A stretch of 64,000 nt of DNA from UBA2365 sp964594045 (lineage in GTDB: Bacteria; Bacteroidota; Bacteroidia; Chitinophagales; Saprospiraceae), in the NCBI GenBank assembly GCA_964594045.1, contig CAZQKR010000016.1, positions 1 to 64,000 of the forward strand, written 5' to 3'. Position 1 is the stretch's first letter; each line of letters starts with the position of its first letter. The notes beneath the pieces were generated by a model that was given only the letters and a program-made list of their open reading frames with translations, was not told the origin of the DNA and made no database searches. Of the stretch, positions 26,639 to 35,081 are shown in pieces. A program made the position numbers and the translations under genes.

Positions 26639-27343
26639 ATGTATCGCAAAAGTATTATTCGACTAATTATTTTTTCGTTTTTAATTACTTCATGTACCGT
26701 TACTGAAAAGACACAGCGCGGTGCCAGATTATCCATCCAGGGAGGTTATGCTTATGGAGGCATGATCGAAAACACCGACCTGACATTAGTTCCCAATGCG
26801 CAGGCTACCCCTGAATCAACGGTTGACGCTTATTCCGGTGCAACAATCGGCGGACCAAATGTTGGGCTGCATATCAATCAACCATTGCGTTATGGTGAAA
26901 TGGAAACAGGCATTGATTATATGTACAATTATCAGAGCTTTTCCTTTGCCGACCAGGGAAACATGTACGTGGGTGTCAGAAAATTTCATGTCAATCAGAT
27001 CATGATCCCTCTAACTTACAACTTTGTTCTGTTCAAGCGAAGTATGCCCAATTCCGGATTACAACTAAAATTTGGTTTTTTAGGTCAGTACAACTTAATA
27101 GATGTAAGTGATGCCGGTCTCACCCGTCTGCCCGAATATACGATCAACAAATTTTCAGGAGGCGCTACGCTGGGTATTTCAGCCTGCCCCGTAAAGTTCA
27201 AAAATGGGACTAAACTTGGATTTTTCCTGGACGCCTATCGAGGCAGCCGCATTTACACCGATTATTACAACCAGGACATTTTTGAGATGCCGGGATCGTC
27301 ATTTGTTAAAATAGGGTTGAAATATCAGTTTAAAAATTTCTAA
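26639..27343 (+). CDS. Outer-membrane beta-barrel-like lipoprotein
   Basis: The protein has 234 residues, with a signal peptide ending in FLITSCTV, a lipobox. The mature chain alternates polar and aromatic strands (RLSIQGGYAYGG, METGIDYMYNYQSFSF, IMIPLTYNFVLF, LQLKFGFLGQYNLI) and ends SFVKIGLKYQFKNF. A final aromatic residue is the usual end of an outer-membrane barrel. A membrane barrel with a lipobox is unusual; a periplasm-facing lipid anchor is possible. It is the first gene after the AraC operator repeats, 12 bp before the next gene, so it heads the likely operon. Confidence 0.65.
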   Translation: MYRKSIIRLIIFSFLITSCTVTEKTQRGARLSIQGGYAYGGMIENTDLTLVPNAQATPESTVDAYSGATIGGPNVGLHINQPLRYGEMETGIDYMYNYQSFSFADQGNMYVGVRKFHVNQIMIPLTYNFVLFKRSMPNSGLQLKFGFLGQYNLIDVSDAGLTRLPEYTINKFSGGATLGISACPVKFKNGTKLGFFLDAYRGSRIYTDYYNQDIFEMPGSSFVKIGLKYQFKNF

Positions 27344-27355
27344 AACTGTGAATGT

Positions 27356-28459
27356 ATGAAATGGTTCGTTTTTGTGGTAGCCTTGCTACACGGTTTAATC
27401 CACCTTCTTGGATTTGTAAAAGGTTTTGAACTTAAAGAAGTGAAGGAACTCACTATGAACATTTCAAAGCCAATGGGTCTAATCTGGTTGTCGGCAACCT
27501 TGTTTTTTGTGTTGTTTGCCGTTTTATACATAACTGATTCAAAATACGCCTGGCTATTCGGTTTTTTGGCCGTTGCAATTTCACAAATAATTATTCTTTT
27601 TTTATGGAAAGATGCTAAGTTCGGTACTTTACCCAATTTGTTAATTCTCATCGTTTCAGTTTTTCTTTTTGCTTCCTTCAGTTTTCAGCGGAAGATACAG
27701 CAGGAGACCACTGATCTTTTGAATCAAAGTAAAATCAATAATGAGAAAATCATAACAGAAAGCGATATTGAAAATCTGCCTGTATCGGTTCAAAACTGGA
27801 TGCGCAGTTCGGGTGCTCTGGGACGACCTTATATCTATACAGGAAAAGTGTTTCAGAAAGCTGAAATGAAACTCAAACCCGAGCAGGAAAACTGGATGCT
27901 TGCACAGGCGGAGCAATACACTACCCTCGACAATCCCGGATTTATCTGGTCGGTAGATGTAAAAATGAACAGTTTACTCACTTTTGTTGGGCGCGATAAG
28001 TTCGAAAACGGTAAAGGCGAGATGCTTATAAAATTAAATTCCCTGATCAATATAGTAAATGAGCGTGGCGAAAAACTCAATGAAGGCACTATTCAGCGCT
28101 ATTTGGGCGAAATGGTATGGTTTCCATCATTGGCTTTGAGTGAACATATTACTTGGGATGCCATTAACGACACTACAGCTAAAGCGACAATGACCTACAT
28201 GGGCACAAGCGGAAGTGGCACATTCACCTTCGACTCAAATGGCGATGTTGCACAGTTTTCAGCATTGCGATTCAAAGGTAACGAAGCCAGTGCCAAACGA
28301 TATGAATGGGTAATGAATATAGTCGGATACAATACTTTTGAAAGCATTAAAGTACCTGCCAAAATGACTGCCACATGGAAACTTGACGAGGGAGATTGGA
28401 ACTGGTTAACGATGGAAGTGACTGATATACAGTATAATGAAAATATTGACAAAAAATAA
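27356..28459 (+). CDS. DUF6544/DUF6920-like membrane protein
   Basis: The protein has 367 residues. Four N-terminal helices (from KWFVFVVALLHGLIHLLGFV to LLILIVSVFLFASF) are followed by a soluble domain of about 240 residues. That domain has LPVSVQNWMRSSGALGRP, a core of paired strands around FIWSVDVKMN, IQRYLGEMVWFPSLAL, and MTYMGTSGSGTFTF. This matches my memory of the DUF6544/6920 family, whose function is unknown. The spacing of 12 bp upstream and 10 bp downstream marks it as part of the operon led by the AraC gene. Confidence 0.7.
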   Translation: MKWFVFVVALLHGLIHLLGFVKGFELKEVKELTMNISKPMGLIWLSATLFFVLFAVLYITDSKYAWLFGFLAVAISQIIILFLWKDAKFGTLPNLLILIVSVFLFASFSFQRKIQQETTDLLNQSKINNEKIITESDIENLPVSVQNWMRSSGALGRPYIYTGKVFQKAEMKLKPEQENWMLAQAEQYTTLDNPGFIWSVDVKMNSLLTFVGRDKFENGKGEMLIKLNSLINIVNERGEKLNEGTIQRYLGEMVWFPSLALSEHITWDAINDTTAKATMTYMGTSGSGTFTFDSNGDVAQFSALRFKGNEASAKRYEWVMNIVGYNTFESIKVPAKMTATWKLDEGDWNWLTMEVTDIQYNENIDKK

Positions 28460-28469
28460 AACACAGATT

Positions 28470-29003
28470 ATGCAAAACAAAAAATCTACTTTTATTTTCC
28501 GGATCACTGTAGCTCATACAGTTGCGTATTTCTTTGCCGGCATCTTTGCTGTAGTCTTTATGAATTACAAGGAGCATTATGCTTCAGATTCCCTGGGTTT
28601 ACTAATGCTGCCCGTCAATTCACCGTTGGTGGCTTTGGGTCCTGGATTGAATGTGCTCAGGGGAATTATTCTTGGTATTATTCTTTTATCAGTTCGCACA
28701 ATTATTCTTGGTGAAAAGGGCTTTCTAAAATTGGCTATTCTTACGATCGGACTTTCGTTTATTTCTACCATCGGGCCAACGCCAGGTTCATTTGAAGGTT
28801 ACATTTACACTAAACTACCTTTACAATACCACCTTTTAGGCATTCCCGAAACGCTGGTATATGTTGCCCTGTTCGCAGGTATTCCGTATGTATGGTACAA
28901 AGCCGAAAAGAAATACTTCAATATAATTGCCATAGTGCTTGTGTTACTTATTCTGCTGATGAGTTTTGCCGGATATATGCAGGCAAAAGGTTTAATGAAT
29001 TAA
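28470..29003 (+). CDS. Small polytopic membrane protein
   Basis: The protein has 177 residues starting at the ATG at 28470 (MQNKKSTFIFRITVAHTVAYF), 10 bp after the previous stop. Five hydrophobic segments are visible: AYFFAGIFAVVFM, SLGLLMLPVNSPLV, LRGIILGIILLSV, FLKLAILTIGLSFIS and NIIAIVLVLLILLM. No motif is recognised. Its position between the DUF6544-like and nitroreductase genes with 10-bp gaps on both sides indicates co-transcription. Confidence 0.7.
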   Translation: MQNKKSTFIFRITVAHTVAYFFAGIFAVVFMNYKEHYASDSLGLLMLPVNSPLVALGPGLNVLRGIILGIILLSVRTIILGEKGFLKLAILTIGLSFISTIGPTPGSFEGYIYTKLPLQYHLLGIPETLVYVALFAGIPYVWYKAEKKYFNIIAIVLVLLILLMSFAGYMQAKGLMN

Positions 29004-29013
29004 AACACACAAT

Positions 29014-29997
29014 ATGATAAGCGACGAATTATTCCTCAAAATTGTGCGTACTGCAATAAAATCGCCTTCGGGGCACAACACGCAGCCCTGGCTGTTTGCT
29101 AAAACAGAAGATGGTATTTGCTTAAAGCCCGATTTTAAAAGGGAGTTGCCTGTTGCTGACCCTTTGCACAGGGAACTGTTCATTAGTCTGGGATGCGCTA
29201 TAGAAACAGCAATGATCGCAGCACGATTTTACGGTTACAAACCGACGTTGCAATCCAATGATATGAGCAACGATATCCAAATAAAAATATCGCTAAAAAA
29301 AGATGATCATATTGAGCAGCCTGAACTCTTTTCATATATCTCAGCAAGGCAAACTACCCGGAACCTCTTCGAAAAAAATGCTATTCCAGGCCATGACCTT
29401 GAAACGCTAAAAGTATCAGTCACAGATGCAGGTATCCAGGTACATTTTTTTAAGGGGCAAAATGAAAGCGATCAGCATAAGCATTTTATCACCGAAGCCA
29501 ACACCATACAAATGAACAATCGGGCATTCAAAAACGAATTGATACAATGGATGCGCTTCAGCAAGAAAGAAGCCATGCAAAAAGGCGATGGGCTGTATAG
29601 CGCTTGCATCGGCATTCCATCAATCGGACGTTTTCTGGGATGTTTTGCATTAAAATACATAGTTAATGACAAAAACGAGAACCAAAGATTGCTCAAACAG
29701 TTGGAACATTCGGCTGCTGTTGCACTTTTCACAAGTACAAACGATCATGCCGAAGATTGGATTAAAACCGGAATGGCTTTCCAGCGCTTTGCCCTCACTG
29801 CCACAAAATTGAATCTGAGTATTTCATTCCTTAATTCGCCTTGTCAGACTGAAACAATCAGGGACAAAATGGTTTCCGGCCTGGGTTTGGTTGATGTAAT
29901 TCCACAATTGATCATCCGGATGGGATATTCTGAAAAAATGCCTTATTCGCTCAGGAGAAATATTTATCAATTTGTATTGCCGTTCCAAAATAAATAA
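29014..29997 (+). CDS. Acg-like nitroreductase-fold oxidoreductase
   Basis: The protein has 327 residues. It has the Acg-type nitroreductase layout: VRTAIKSPSGHNTQPWLF (phosphate/FMN site), a central ARQTTRNLFEKNAIP, and a late AEDWIKTGMAFQRFALTATKLNLS block, then the closing PQLIIRMGYSEKMPYSLRR. These proteins are long, often divergent, nitroreductase relatives linked to redox stress; their substrates are poorly known. It sits inside the AraC-led operon with gaps of 10 bp upstream and 44 bp downstream. Confidence 0.82.
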   Translation: MISDELFLKIVRTAIKSPSGHNTQPWLFAKTEDGICLKPDFKRELPVADPLHRELFISLGCAIETAMIAARFYGYKPTLQSNDMSNDIQIKISLKKDDHIEQPELFSYISARQTTRNLFEKNAIPGHDLETLKVSVTDAGIQVHFFKGQNESDQHKHFITEANTIQMNNRAFKNELIQWMRFSKKEAMQKGDGLYSACIGIPSIGRFLGCFALKYIVNDKNENQRLLKQLEHSAAVALFTSTNDHAEDWIKTGMAFQRFALTATKLNLSISFLNSPCQTETIRDKMVSGLGLVDVIPQLIIRMGYSEKMPYSLRRNIYQFVLPFQNK

Positions 29998-30041
29998 TGG
30001 CGATAATCTGCTTTGACCTGAAATAACTAAAAAATGTCCTG

Positions 30042-30911
30042 ATGAGCATTCGAAAAATCACCAAACCTCATAAAAAACCCGGTTACATGCCACTTGTTTT
30101 GCACGCAGGAGACAATATCCAACCTGGAACAGAAACAAATGAAGAAAAATGGAAAGGCTGGATTTGGGCTGAAAATGAATCAAATAGTGGCTGGGTTCCT
30201 TTTCAGATCCTGGATATTGCAGAAGACAAAAGTACCGCAAAAGTATTGGAAAACTATTCGTCGCAGGAATTGGATGTTGATGAAGGTGAAAGCGTGGAAG
30301 TCATCAGATCGCTATACGGCTGGTCGTGGGTAAGGAATACTGCAAGCAAAAGCGAAGGTTGGATACCCGATGAGATAATGCAACCGGAAAAAACGAAAAT
30401 TAGTATCCGGCGGTTAAACTTTGCAGATGCCGATAGTTTGTTCAGTTATTTGCAGGCATTAAGTCCGCAATCGAAAAAACGTTTTGGACCTCATCCCTTT
30501 GATTTCGATACTGTTTCTGCCGTTTTGCACGATACCGGAAAATACATTGCGTATGGCGCTTTCTGCATCAAAACCAATGAATTGATTGCTTATTCGCTGA
30601 TAAAGTACGGCTACAATTCATTCGACAAAGACCGCTATATAAAATATGGAATAAAACTTTGTGGAACTACCGATTGCACTTACGCACCTTCTGTGGCAGA
30701 TGCCTGGCAAAATCAAAAAATCGGTAGTAAAGTTTATTCTTTTATGCTCAACGATTTGCCTTTACACTTCAAACGGATCATTCTTTGGGGTGGAGTGCAG
30801 GACGATAATGCCATTGCCGTTGCTTTTTACCAACGTAAAAATTTCAGCCTGCTTGGCGAGTTTGAGCATAATGGCAATAATTACGACATGATGTTAAACA
30901 TTAAAAACTAA
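30042..30911 (+). CDS. Tandem SH3-like / GNAT acetyltransferase fusion
   Basis: The protein has 289 residues. Residues 14-115 contain two bacterial SH3-like units, each closing in a W-x-P turn (NSGWVPFQILDI near 50; SEGWIPDEIMQ near 110) with the acidic DVDEGESVEVI stretch between. Residues 120-289 are a GNAT-like domain: ISIRRLNFADADSLFSYL, FGPHPFDFD, YIAYGAFCIKTNELIAY, PSVADAWQNQKIGSKVYSFML (the CoA loop region) and AFYQRKNFSLLGEF. SH3 units fused to a GNAT domain are not a standard layout, so the acetylated partner may be selected by the SH3 part. It is 4 bp from the next gene. Confidence 0.75.
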   Translation: MSIRKITKPHKKPGYMPLVLHAGDNIQPGTETNEEKWKGWIWAENESNSGWVPFQILDIAEDKSTAKVLENYSSQELDVDEGESVEVIRSLYGWSWVRNTASKSEGWIPDEIMQPEKTKISIRRLNFADADSLFSYLQALSPQSKKRFGPHPFDFDTVSAVLHDTGKYIAYGAFCIKTNELIAYSLIKYGYNSFDKDRYIKYGIKLCGTTDCTYAPSVADAWQNQKIGSKVYSFMLNDLPLHFKRIILWGGVQDDNAIAVAFYQRKNFSLLGEFEHNGNNYDMMLNIKN

Positions 30912-30915
30912 TTTT

Positions 30916-32628
30916 ATGAAAAATGCATTTTTTGCCATTTGCCTTTTTTCTTTGAGTATGGTACAAACTTCCTGCAACGGACAGAATGTAAAAAACATAC
31001 TTTTCGATGAATCATTTAAAAACGAACTCCTTGATAATAAAGTGACCGGAGCAAGTTACGCAGTTTTCAATGCCGACAGCATCGTCTGGAGCGGCAGTTT
31101 TGGGACTTCAGACTCATTAAAAACCAGACCGGTCAACATACATACCAGATTCAATATCGGTTCGGTCACCAAATTGTTTACGGCGCTGGCTATTATGCAA
31201 CTGCACGAAAAAGGGCTGCTTGATATAGACAAATCTGTAAGTGAATACATCCCTGAGTTTGCTATTGAACAGCGTTTTACCGAATCTGCACCTATCACTG
31301 TTCGAACGGTACTTACGCATCATGCTGGTTTGCCATGCGACTACATGAATGGAAAATTTACAGAAAAACCTGGCGATTTTCGTATTATTCTCGATTACCT
31401 TAATGGGCAATCTACCTGTTTTCCGGTTGGGAAAATTGGTTCTTATTCAAACCTGGGGTACTCTTTGCTGGGAATTGTTGTTGAGCGGGTAAGTGGTTTA
31501 AGTTATGCGGAATACATCAGAAAACACATCTTTGAGCCGGGAAAAATGACCGAAAGTGGTTTCTATCAGCAATACGGACAGGAACCTTCGCTTTCAGCCG
31601 GTTTCAGTTCAGAAGGTAAGACAAAAAAAGAACTTCCGCTTTTGGACATTCCTGCTGGTGGCATCTATTCCAGCATTGCCGATATGGTGAAATTCGGGCA
31701 AGCGCTCTTTTCTTCCAACAATTTGATAATTAGTCACAAAACCCTCGAAATGATGTTTGAAGTTCAAAACATGAACGTACCGCTTGATTTGCGCAATCGC
31801 ATTGGTCTTTGCTGGAATATTAGTGATAAGGCACATGAACTTGGAAGGGTTTATGAGCATGGCGGGGCAACGGCTTATCATCGTGCGCAATTCTGGTTTG
31901 CACCCGATGCAGGACTTGGTGGCGTTGTACTGTCTAACTCAGCCAACGGAGTGCAGAATGCATGGAGAATCAAGGAAGAGTACATGGTAAATCATGTAAA
32001 AATCAACAATATACCCGTCAGGAACTATTCCCTGCCTGAAAAGAGCGTAGCATTCACCCCAATCCAGAACAAAGACTTAAAGGCATTTACCGGTTGGTAT
32101 GCCATTTATGGTATGGTGTGTCGTTTTGATCTGAAACACGGCAATTTATATACCACCATTCAGGGCAATTCCTTTTACCTCGTGCCAAATGACGAGCACG
32201 ATTTTGTGCCGGCGAAACGTATTCTTGGATTTATGGCAAAACGCCCAACAAGATGGTTCCATTTTGAAGAAATTGCCGGAGAAAAATTGTTTATTGAATC
32301 CACCCCCTGGGGATCATTGAATATAATCGGCCATCGGTTCAAGCCTCAGCCACTCACATCTGAATGGGCAAATCGTACAGGAAAGTATAAAGCTGAACCA
32401 GGCCATGACTATTTAGTTAAAGAAGTTGAAATCAGACAAGTTGATGGTGTTTTAATAGTTCATTACCGATTAAGTGAAACATGGAGCGGGCAAATAGTAG
32501 AAGCAGCGCTCACCCCGGTTGACAACAACAAGGCAGTAATAATAGGACTTGGGCGTAATTCCGGAGAAACGCTGAAATTCAGTGATGGAGGTTTTGAAAT
32601 GGGTGGCATCAACTTTTTTAAAAAATAA
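30916..32628 (+). CDS. Class C beta-lactamase-like serine hydrolase, lipoprotein
   Basis: The protein has 570 residues, with a signal peptide ending MVQTSCNGQ, a lipobox. The DD-peptidase/AmpC-type domain has S83-V-T-K86 (S-x-x-K), a Tyr motif in GSYSNLGYS near residue 178 (Y-S-N) and the HGGATAYHRAQF region near 315 in place of K-T-G. About 200 residues follow, consisting of DUF3471-like beta strands (KDLKAFTGWYAIYGMV). Such proteins act on beta-lactams, peptidoglycan peptides or esters. It is the last gene of the AraC-led run, and the following 270 bp have no clear terminator. Confidence 0.88.
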   Translation: MKNAFFAICLFSLSMVQTSCNGQNVKNILFDESFKNELLDNKVTGASYAVFNADSIVWSGSFGTSDSLKTRPVNIHTRFNIGSVTKLFTALAIMQLHEKGLLDIDKSVSEYIPEFAIEQRFTESAPITVRTVLTHHAGLPCDYMNGKFTEKPGDFRIILDYLNGQSTCFPVGKIGSYSNLGYSLLGIVVERVSGLSYAEYIRKHIFEPGKMTESGFYQQYGQEPSLSAGFSSEGKTKKELPLLDIPAGGIYSSIADMVKFGQALFSSNNLIISHKTLEMMFEVQNMNVPLDLRNRIGLCWNISDKAHELGRVYEHGGATAYHRAQFWFAPDAGLGGVVLSNSANGVQNAWRIKEEYMVNHVKINNIPVRNYSLPEKSVAFTPIQNKDLKAFTGWYAIYGMVCRFDLKHGNLYTTIQGNSFYLVPNDEHDFVPAKRILGFMAKRPTRWFHFEEIAGEKLFIESTPWGSLNIIGHRFKPQPLTSEWANRTGKYKAEPGHDYLVKEVEIRQVDGVLIVHYRLSETWSGQIVEAALTPVDNNKAVIIGLGRNSGETLKFSDGGFEMGGINFFKK

Positions 32629-32802
32629 GATAAAAAAATGAAATCAACCTTTCAGTTGCATCTGATTACTGAGACAAACTATGCTATTTTTTAATGAATG
32701 ATCATCCCATATATAAACATTTGTAAATGATCGTAGTTTTTGTCATTTGAAAAAATACCTGAACAAATCCGGCAGGAAATCTGAATTACCACAAACAATC
32801 TC

Positions 32803-32810
32803 TATATTTG
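32803..32810 (+). promoter_or_regulatory. -7 box upstream of the symporter gene
   Basis: TATATTTG fits TAnnTTTG, 93 bp before the symporter ATG. No TTTG is found 19-23 bp upstream, so the promoter call is incomplete. Confidence 0.4.
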
Positions 32811-32902
32811 TTGCAACCATCAGAGAAGTCAACTTTTAACTTGCCGTCTGAGACTGGTGGCCGCATAATACCTTCTGTTTTTTAATCATTAAAACAATTG
32901 AT

Positions 32903-34543
32903 ATGGGATCATTTGGAACGCTGGACATTATTATTTTTGTCGGTTACGCATTGCTCATACTCGGTGTGGGATTGTGGGTTTCGAGGACAAAAAAGGGAGA
33001 GACCAAAAGTGCGGAAGATTATTTCCTTGCAGGTAAAAGTTTGCCTTTCTGGGCTATCGGAGCCTCTCTGATCGCAGCAAATATTTCTGCAGAACAATTT
33101 ATCGGCATGTCGGGATCGGGTTTTGCCATAGGTCTGGCCATCGCAACGTACGAATGGATGGCGGCGCTGACACTCATCGTCGTTGCAAAGTATTTCCTGC
33201 CGATATTCATCAAACAGGGTTTGTTCACCATTCCCCAATTTATAGAAAAGCGCTTCAACACCAATCTCAAAACGATACTGGCCGTCTTTTGGCTGGCGCT
33301 TTTCATTTTTGTCAACCTGACTTCAGTACTGTTTCTGGGCTCAAAAGCGCTGGATACCATTCTGGGCAACGGAGATGGATCCATGATGATGTACTATATT
33401 ATTGGTCTGGCGCTTTTCGCAGCAGCCTATTCCATCTGGGGCGGACTCTCCGCAGTAGCCTGGACAGATGTCATTCAGGTGGTTTTATTGCTGGTAGGTG
33501 GATTGATCACCACATTGATCGCGCTGCATCACGTCACACCTGATGGCAGCATCATAGGTGGTCTGAACCATATTTTTGACACTGCCGGAGACAAATTCCA
33601 CATGATCATTAAACGGGACAACCCGGAATTCATGAATCTGCCGGGTATCGGCGTGCTGATCGGTGGTATGTGGGTAGCCAACCTGTACTACTGGGGATTC
33701 AACCAGTACATCATCCAAAGAGCGCTGGCCGCCAAGTCATTGCCGGAAGCGCAGAAAGGACTGGCATTTGCAGCATTTTTGAAACTGTTGCTGCCCTTAT
33801 TCATAGTGATCCCCGGTATCATCGCCTATGTATTGTTCATGCAGCCGGAAGGAACAGCCATCATCGACGGCATAAAAGGCGATTTTATGAAACCGGATGG
33901 TTCCATCAATTATGATATTTCCTATCCATGGCTGATCAAGTCATTCATTCCGGCCGGATTGAAGGGTCTTGTTGTGGCAGCCTTGACAGCAGCCATTGTT
34001 TCATCATTGGCATCTATGCTGAATTCAACTGCCACAATCTTTACCATGGACATTTATAAACCTTATTTTTCAAAAAGAAAGGATGGTTCAGACCTGGTGA
34101 ATGTCGGCCGCATTACAGTCATTGTCGCATTGGTGATCGCCGTTGTGGTTGCACCTGCCTTGAATACCATGCCGCAGATGTTCCAGTACATCCAGGAATA
34201 TACAGGTGTAGTCAGTCCGGGTATCCTCGCCGTATTTGTGATGGGTCTTTTCTGGAAAAAAGCCAATGCCAAAGGTGCGATCATTGGTGTGGTCTCCTCC
34301 ATACCGGTAGCCCTTGCGCTGAAGTTGCTGCCTGTGGAAATGCCTTTCCTCGATCAGATGCTGTACACCTGTTTCATTACCATGATAGTGATCTGGATGG
34401 TCAGTCTGACCACTGCAAATTACGATGAGGATCCAAAAGCGATTTCGCTGTCAAAGGATACTTTTGCCACCGGCAAGGGTTTCAACATTGCCGCATACGC
34501 GATCCTGCTGATCCTCGGTTTGTTGTACACCATTTTCTGGTGA
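32903..34543 (+). CDS. Sodium/solute symporter (SSS family)
   Basis: The protein has 546 residues and about 14 membrane helices. It is an SSS-family (LeuT-fold) transporter using a sodium gradient. The signature core is KSAEDYFLAGKSLPFWAIGASLIAANISAEQFIG; also visible are the WGGLSAVAWTDVIQ helix, FNQYIIQRALAAKS and VAALTAAIVSSLASMLNSTATIFTMDIYK with the Na2-site Ser/Thr-rich segment. It resembles the vSGLT-type sugar carriers of Bacteroidota. A GH97 glycosidase gene follows on the same strand, although a terminator separates them. A sugar released by the glycosidase is a plausible substrate, by inference. Confidence 0.93.
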   Translation: MGSFGTLDIIIFVGYALLILGVGLWVSRTKKGETKSAEDYFLAGKSLPFWAIGASLIAANISAEQFIGMSGSGFAIGLAIATYEWMAALTLIVVAKYFLPIFIKQGLFTIPQFIEKRFNTNLKTILAVFWLALFIFVNLTSVLFLGSKALDTILGNGDGSMMMYYIIGLALFAAAYSIWGGLSAVAWTDVIQVVLLLVGGLITTLIALHHVTPDGSIIGGLNHIFDTAGDKFHMIIKRDNPEFMNLPGIGVLIGGMWVANLYYWGFNQYIIQRALAAKSLPEAQKGLAFAAFLKLLLPLFIVIPGIIAYVLFMQPEGTAIIDGIKGDFMKPDGSINYDISYPWLIKSFIPAGLKGLVVAALTAAIVSSLASMLNSTATIFTMDIYKPYFSKRKDGSDLVNVGRITVIVALVIAVVVAPALNTMPQMFQYIQEYTGVVSPGILAVFVMGLFWKKANAKGAIIGVVSSIPVALALKLLPVEMPFLDQMLYTCFITMIVIWMVSLTTANYDEDPKAISLSKDTFATGKGFNIAAYAILLILGLLYTIFW

Positions 34544-34749
34544 TCCGGTAAAACTTCTTGAGTGTTTTTTCTTTTTCACGAAAAATTGAAACACTTGGCA
34601 GGTAATATCGAAGTTGTTTAAGAATTATGTTGATAGCTGAAAATGACCGACCGTTCCTGAAAGGTGAATATCCGGTGGATATTCAAGGGAGGGAACACGA
34701 AGTGGTGGGTCAGCCAAAAAGTCAAGGCGAAGCTCTTTTTTGAATCAAA

Positions 34750-34960
34750 GATACTGATAAGCTTGTCTTCGTCAGTATCGCAGATCCTGATAGGCTCTGC
34801 CTCGTCAGTATCGAAGATGCTGACAAGCTTGCCTACAAAGTGCTGACATACAAAGTATCGTCAGTATTCGTCAGCATTGCGTACCGGAATGTACGGAATC
34901 AAAAAAAGCTGAAGCATTTGGTTTAAAATGCTGATAAGCTTTGCTTCATCAGTAATTTGT
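34750..34960. repeat. Cluster of palindromic repeats (REP-like)
   Basis: Four hairpin units are seen. GATACTGA/TCAGTATC is at 34750-34779. GATCCTGA/TCAGTATC is at 34783-34812 with inner stem AGGC-TCT-GCCT. GATGCTGAC starts at 34816 and pairs with GTCAGCAT near 34869. The last unit is near 34927-34956 with inner stem AAGC-TTT-GCTT. Inner stems differ in compensating bases while the arms CTGA/TCAG stay constant. No coding sequence is supported here. Confidence 0.7.
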
Positions 34961-35002
34961 TTGCAAGCATTAAGATACATTTTTAAACAACTTCATCATA
35001 TC

Positions 35003-35062
35003 AAAAGGAGTCCGGTACATAATTCATGCTTCAGATGAAATGAACGGACTCCTTTTATTTTT
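35003..35062 (+). terminator. Strong terminator just upstream of the GH97 gene
   Basis: AAAAGGAGTCCG (35003-35014) pairs perfectly with CGGACTCCTTTT (35045-35056), followed by ATTTTT. Inner arms TTCAT/ATGAA also pair. The hairpin ends 20 bp before the chosen GH97 start, so it insulates the gene or attenuates read-through from upstream. Confidence 0.8.
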
Positions 35063-35081
35063 AAGAAATAAAATATTTCCT

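Noticed and set aside
35040..35081. Upstream ATG for the GH97 gene
   Set aside because: It lies in the terminator hairpin, and the added residues precede a complete signal peptide that starts at 35082.
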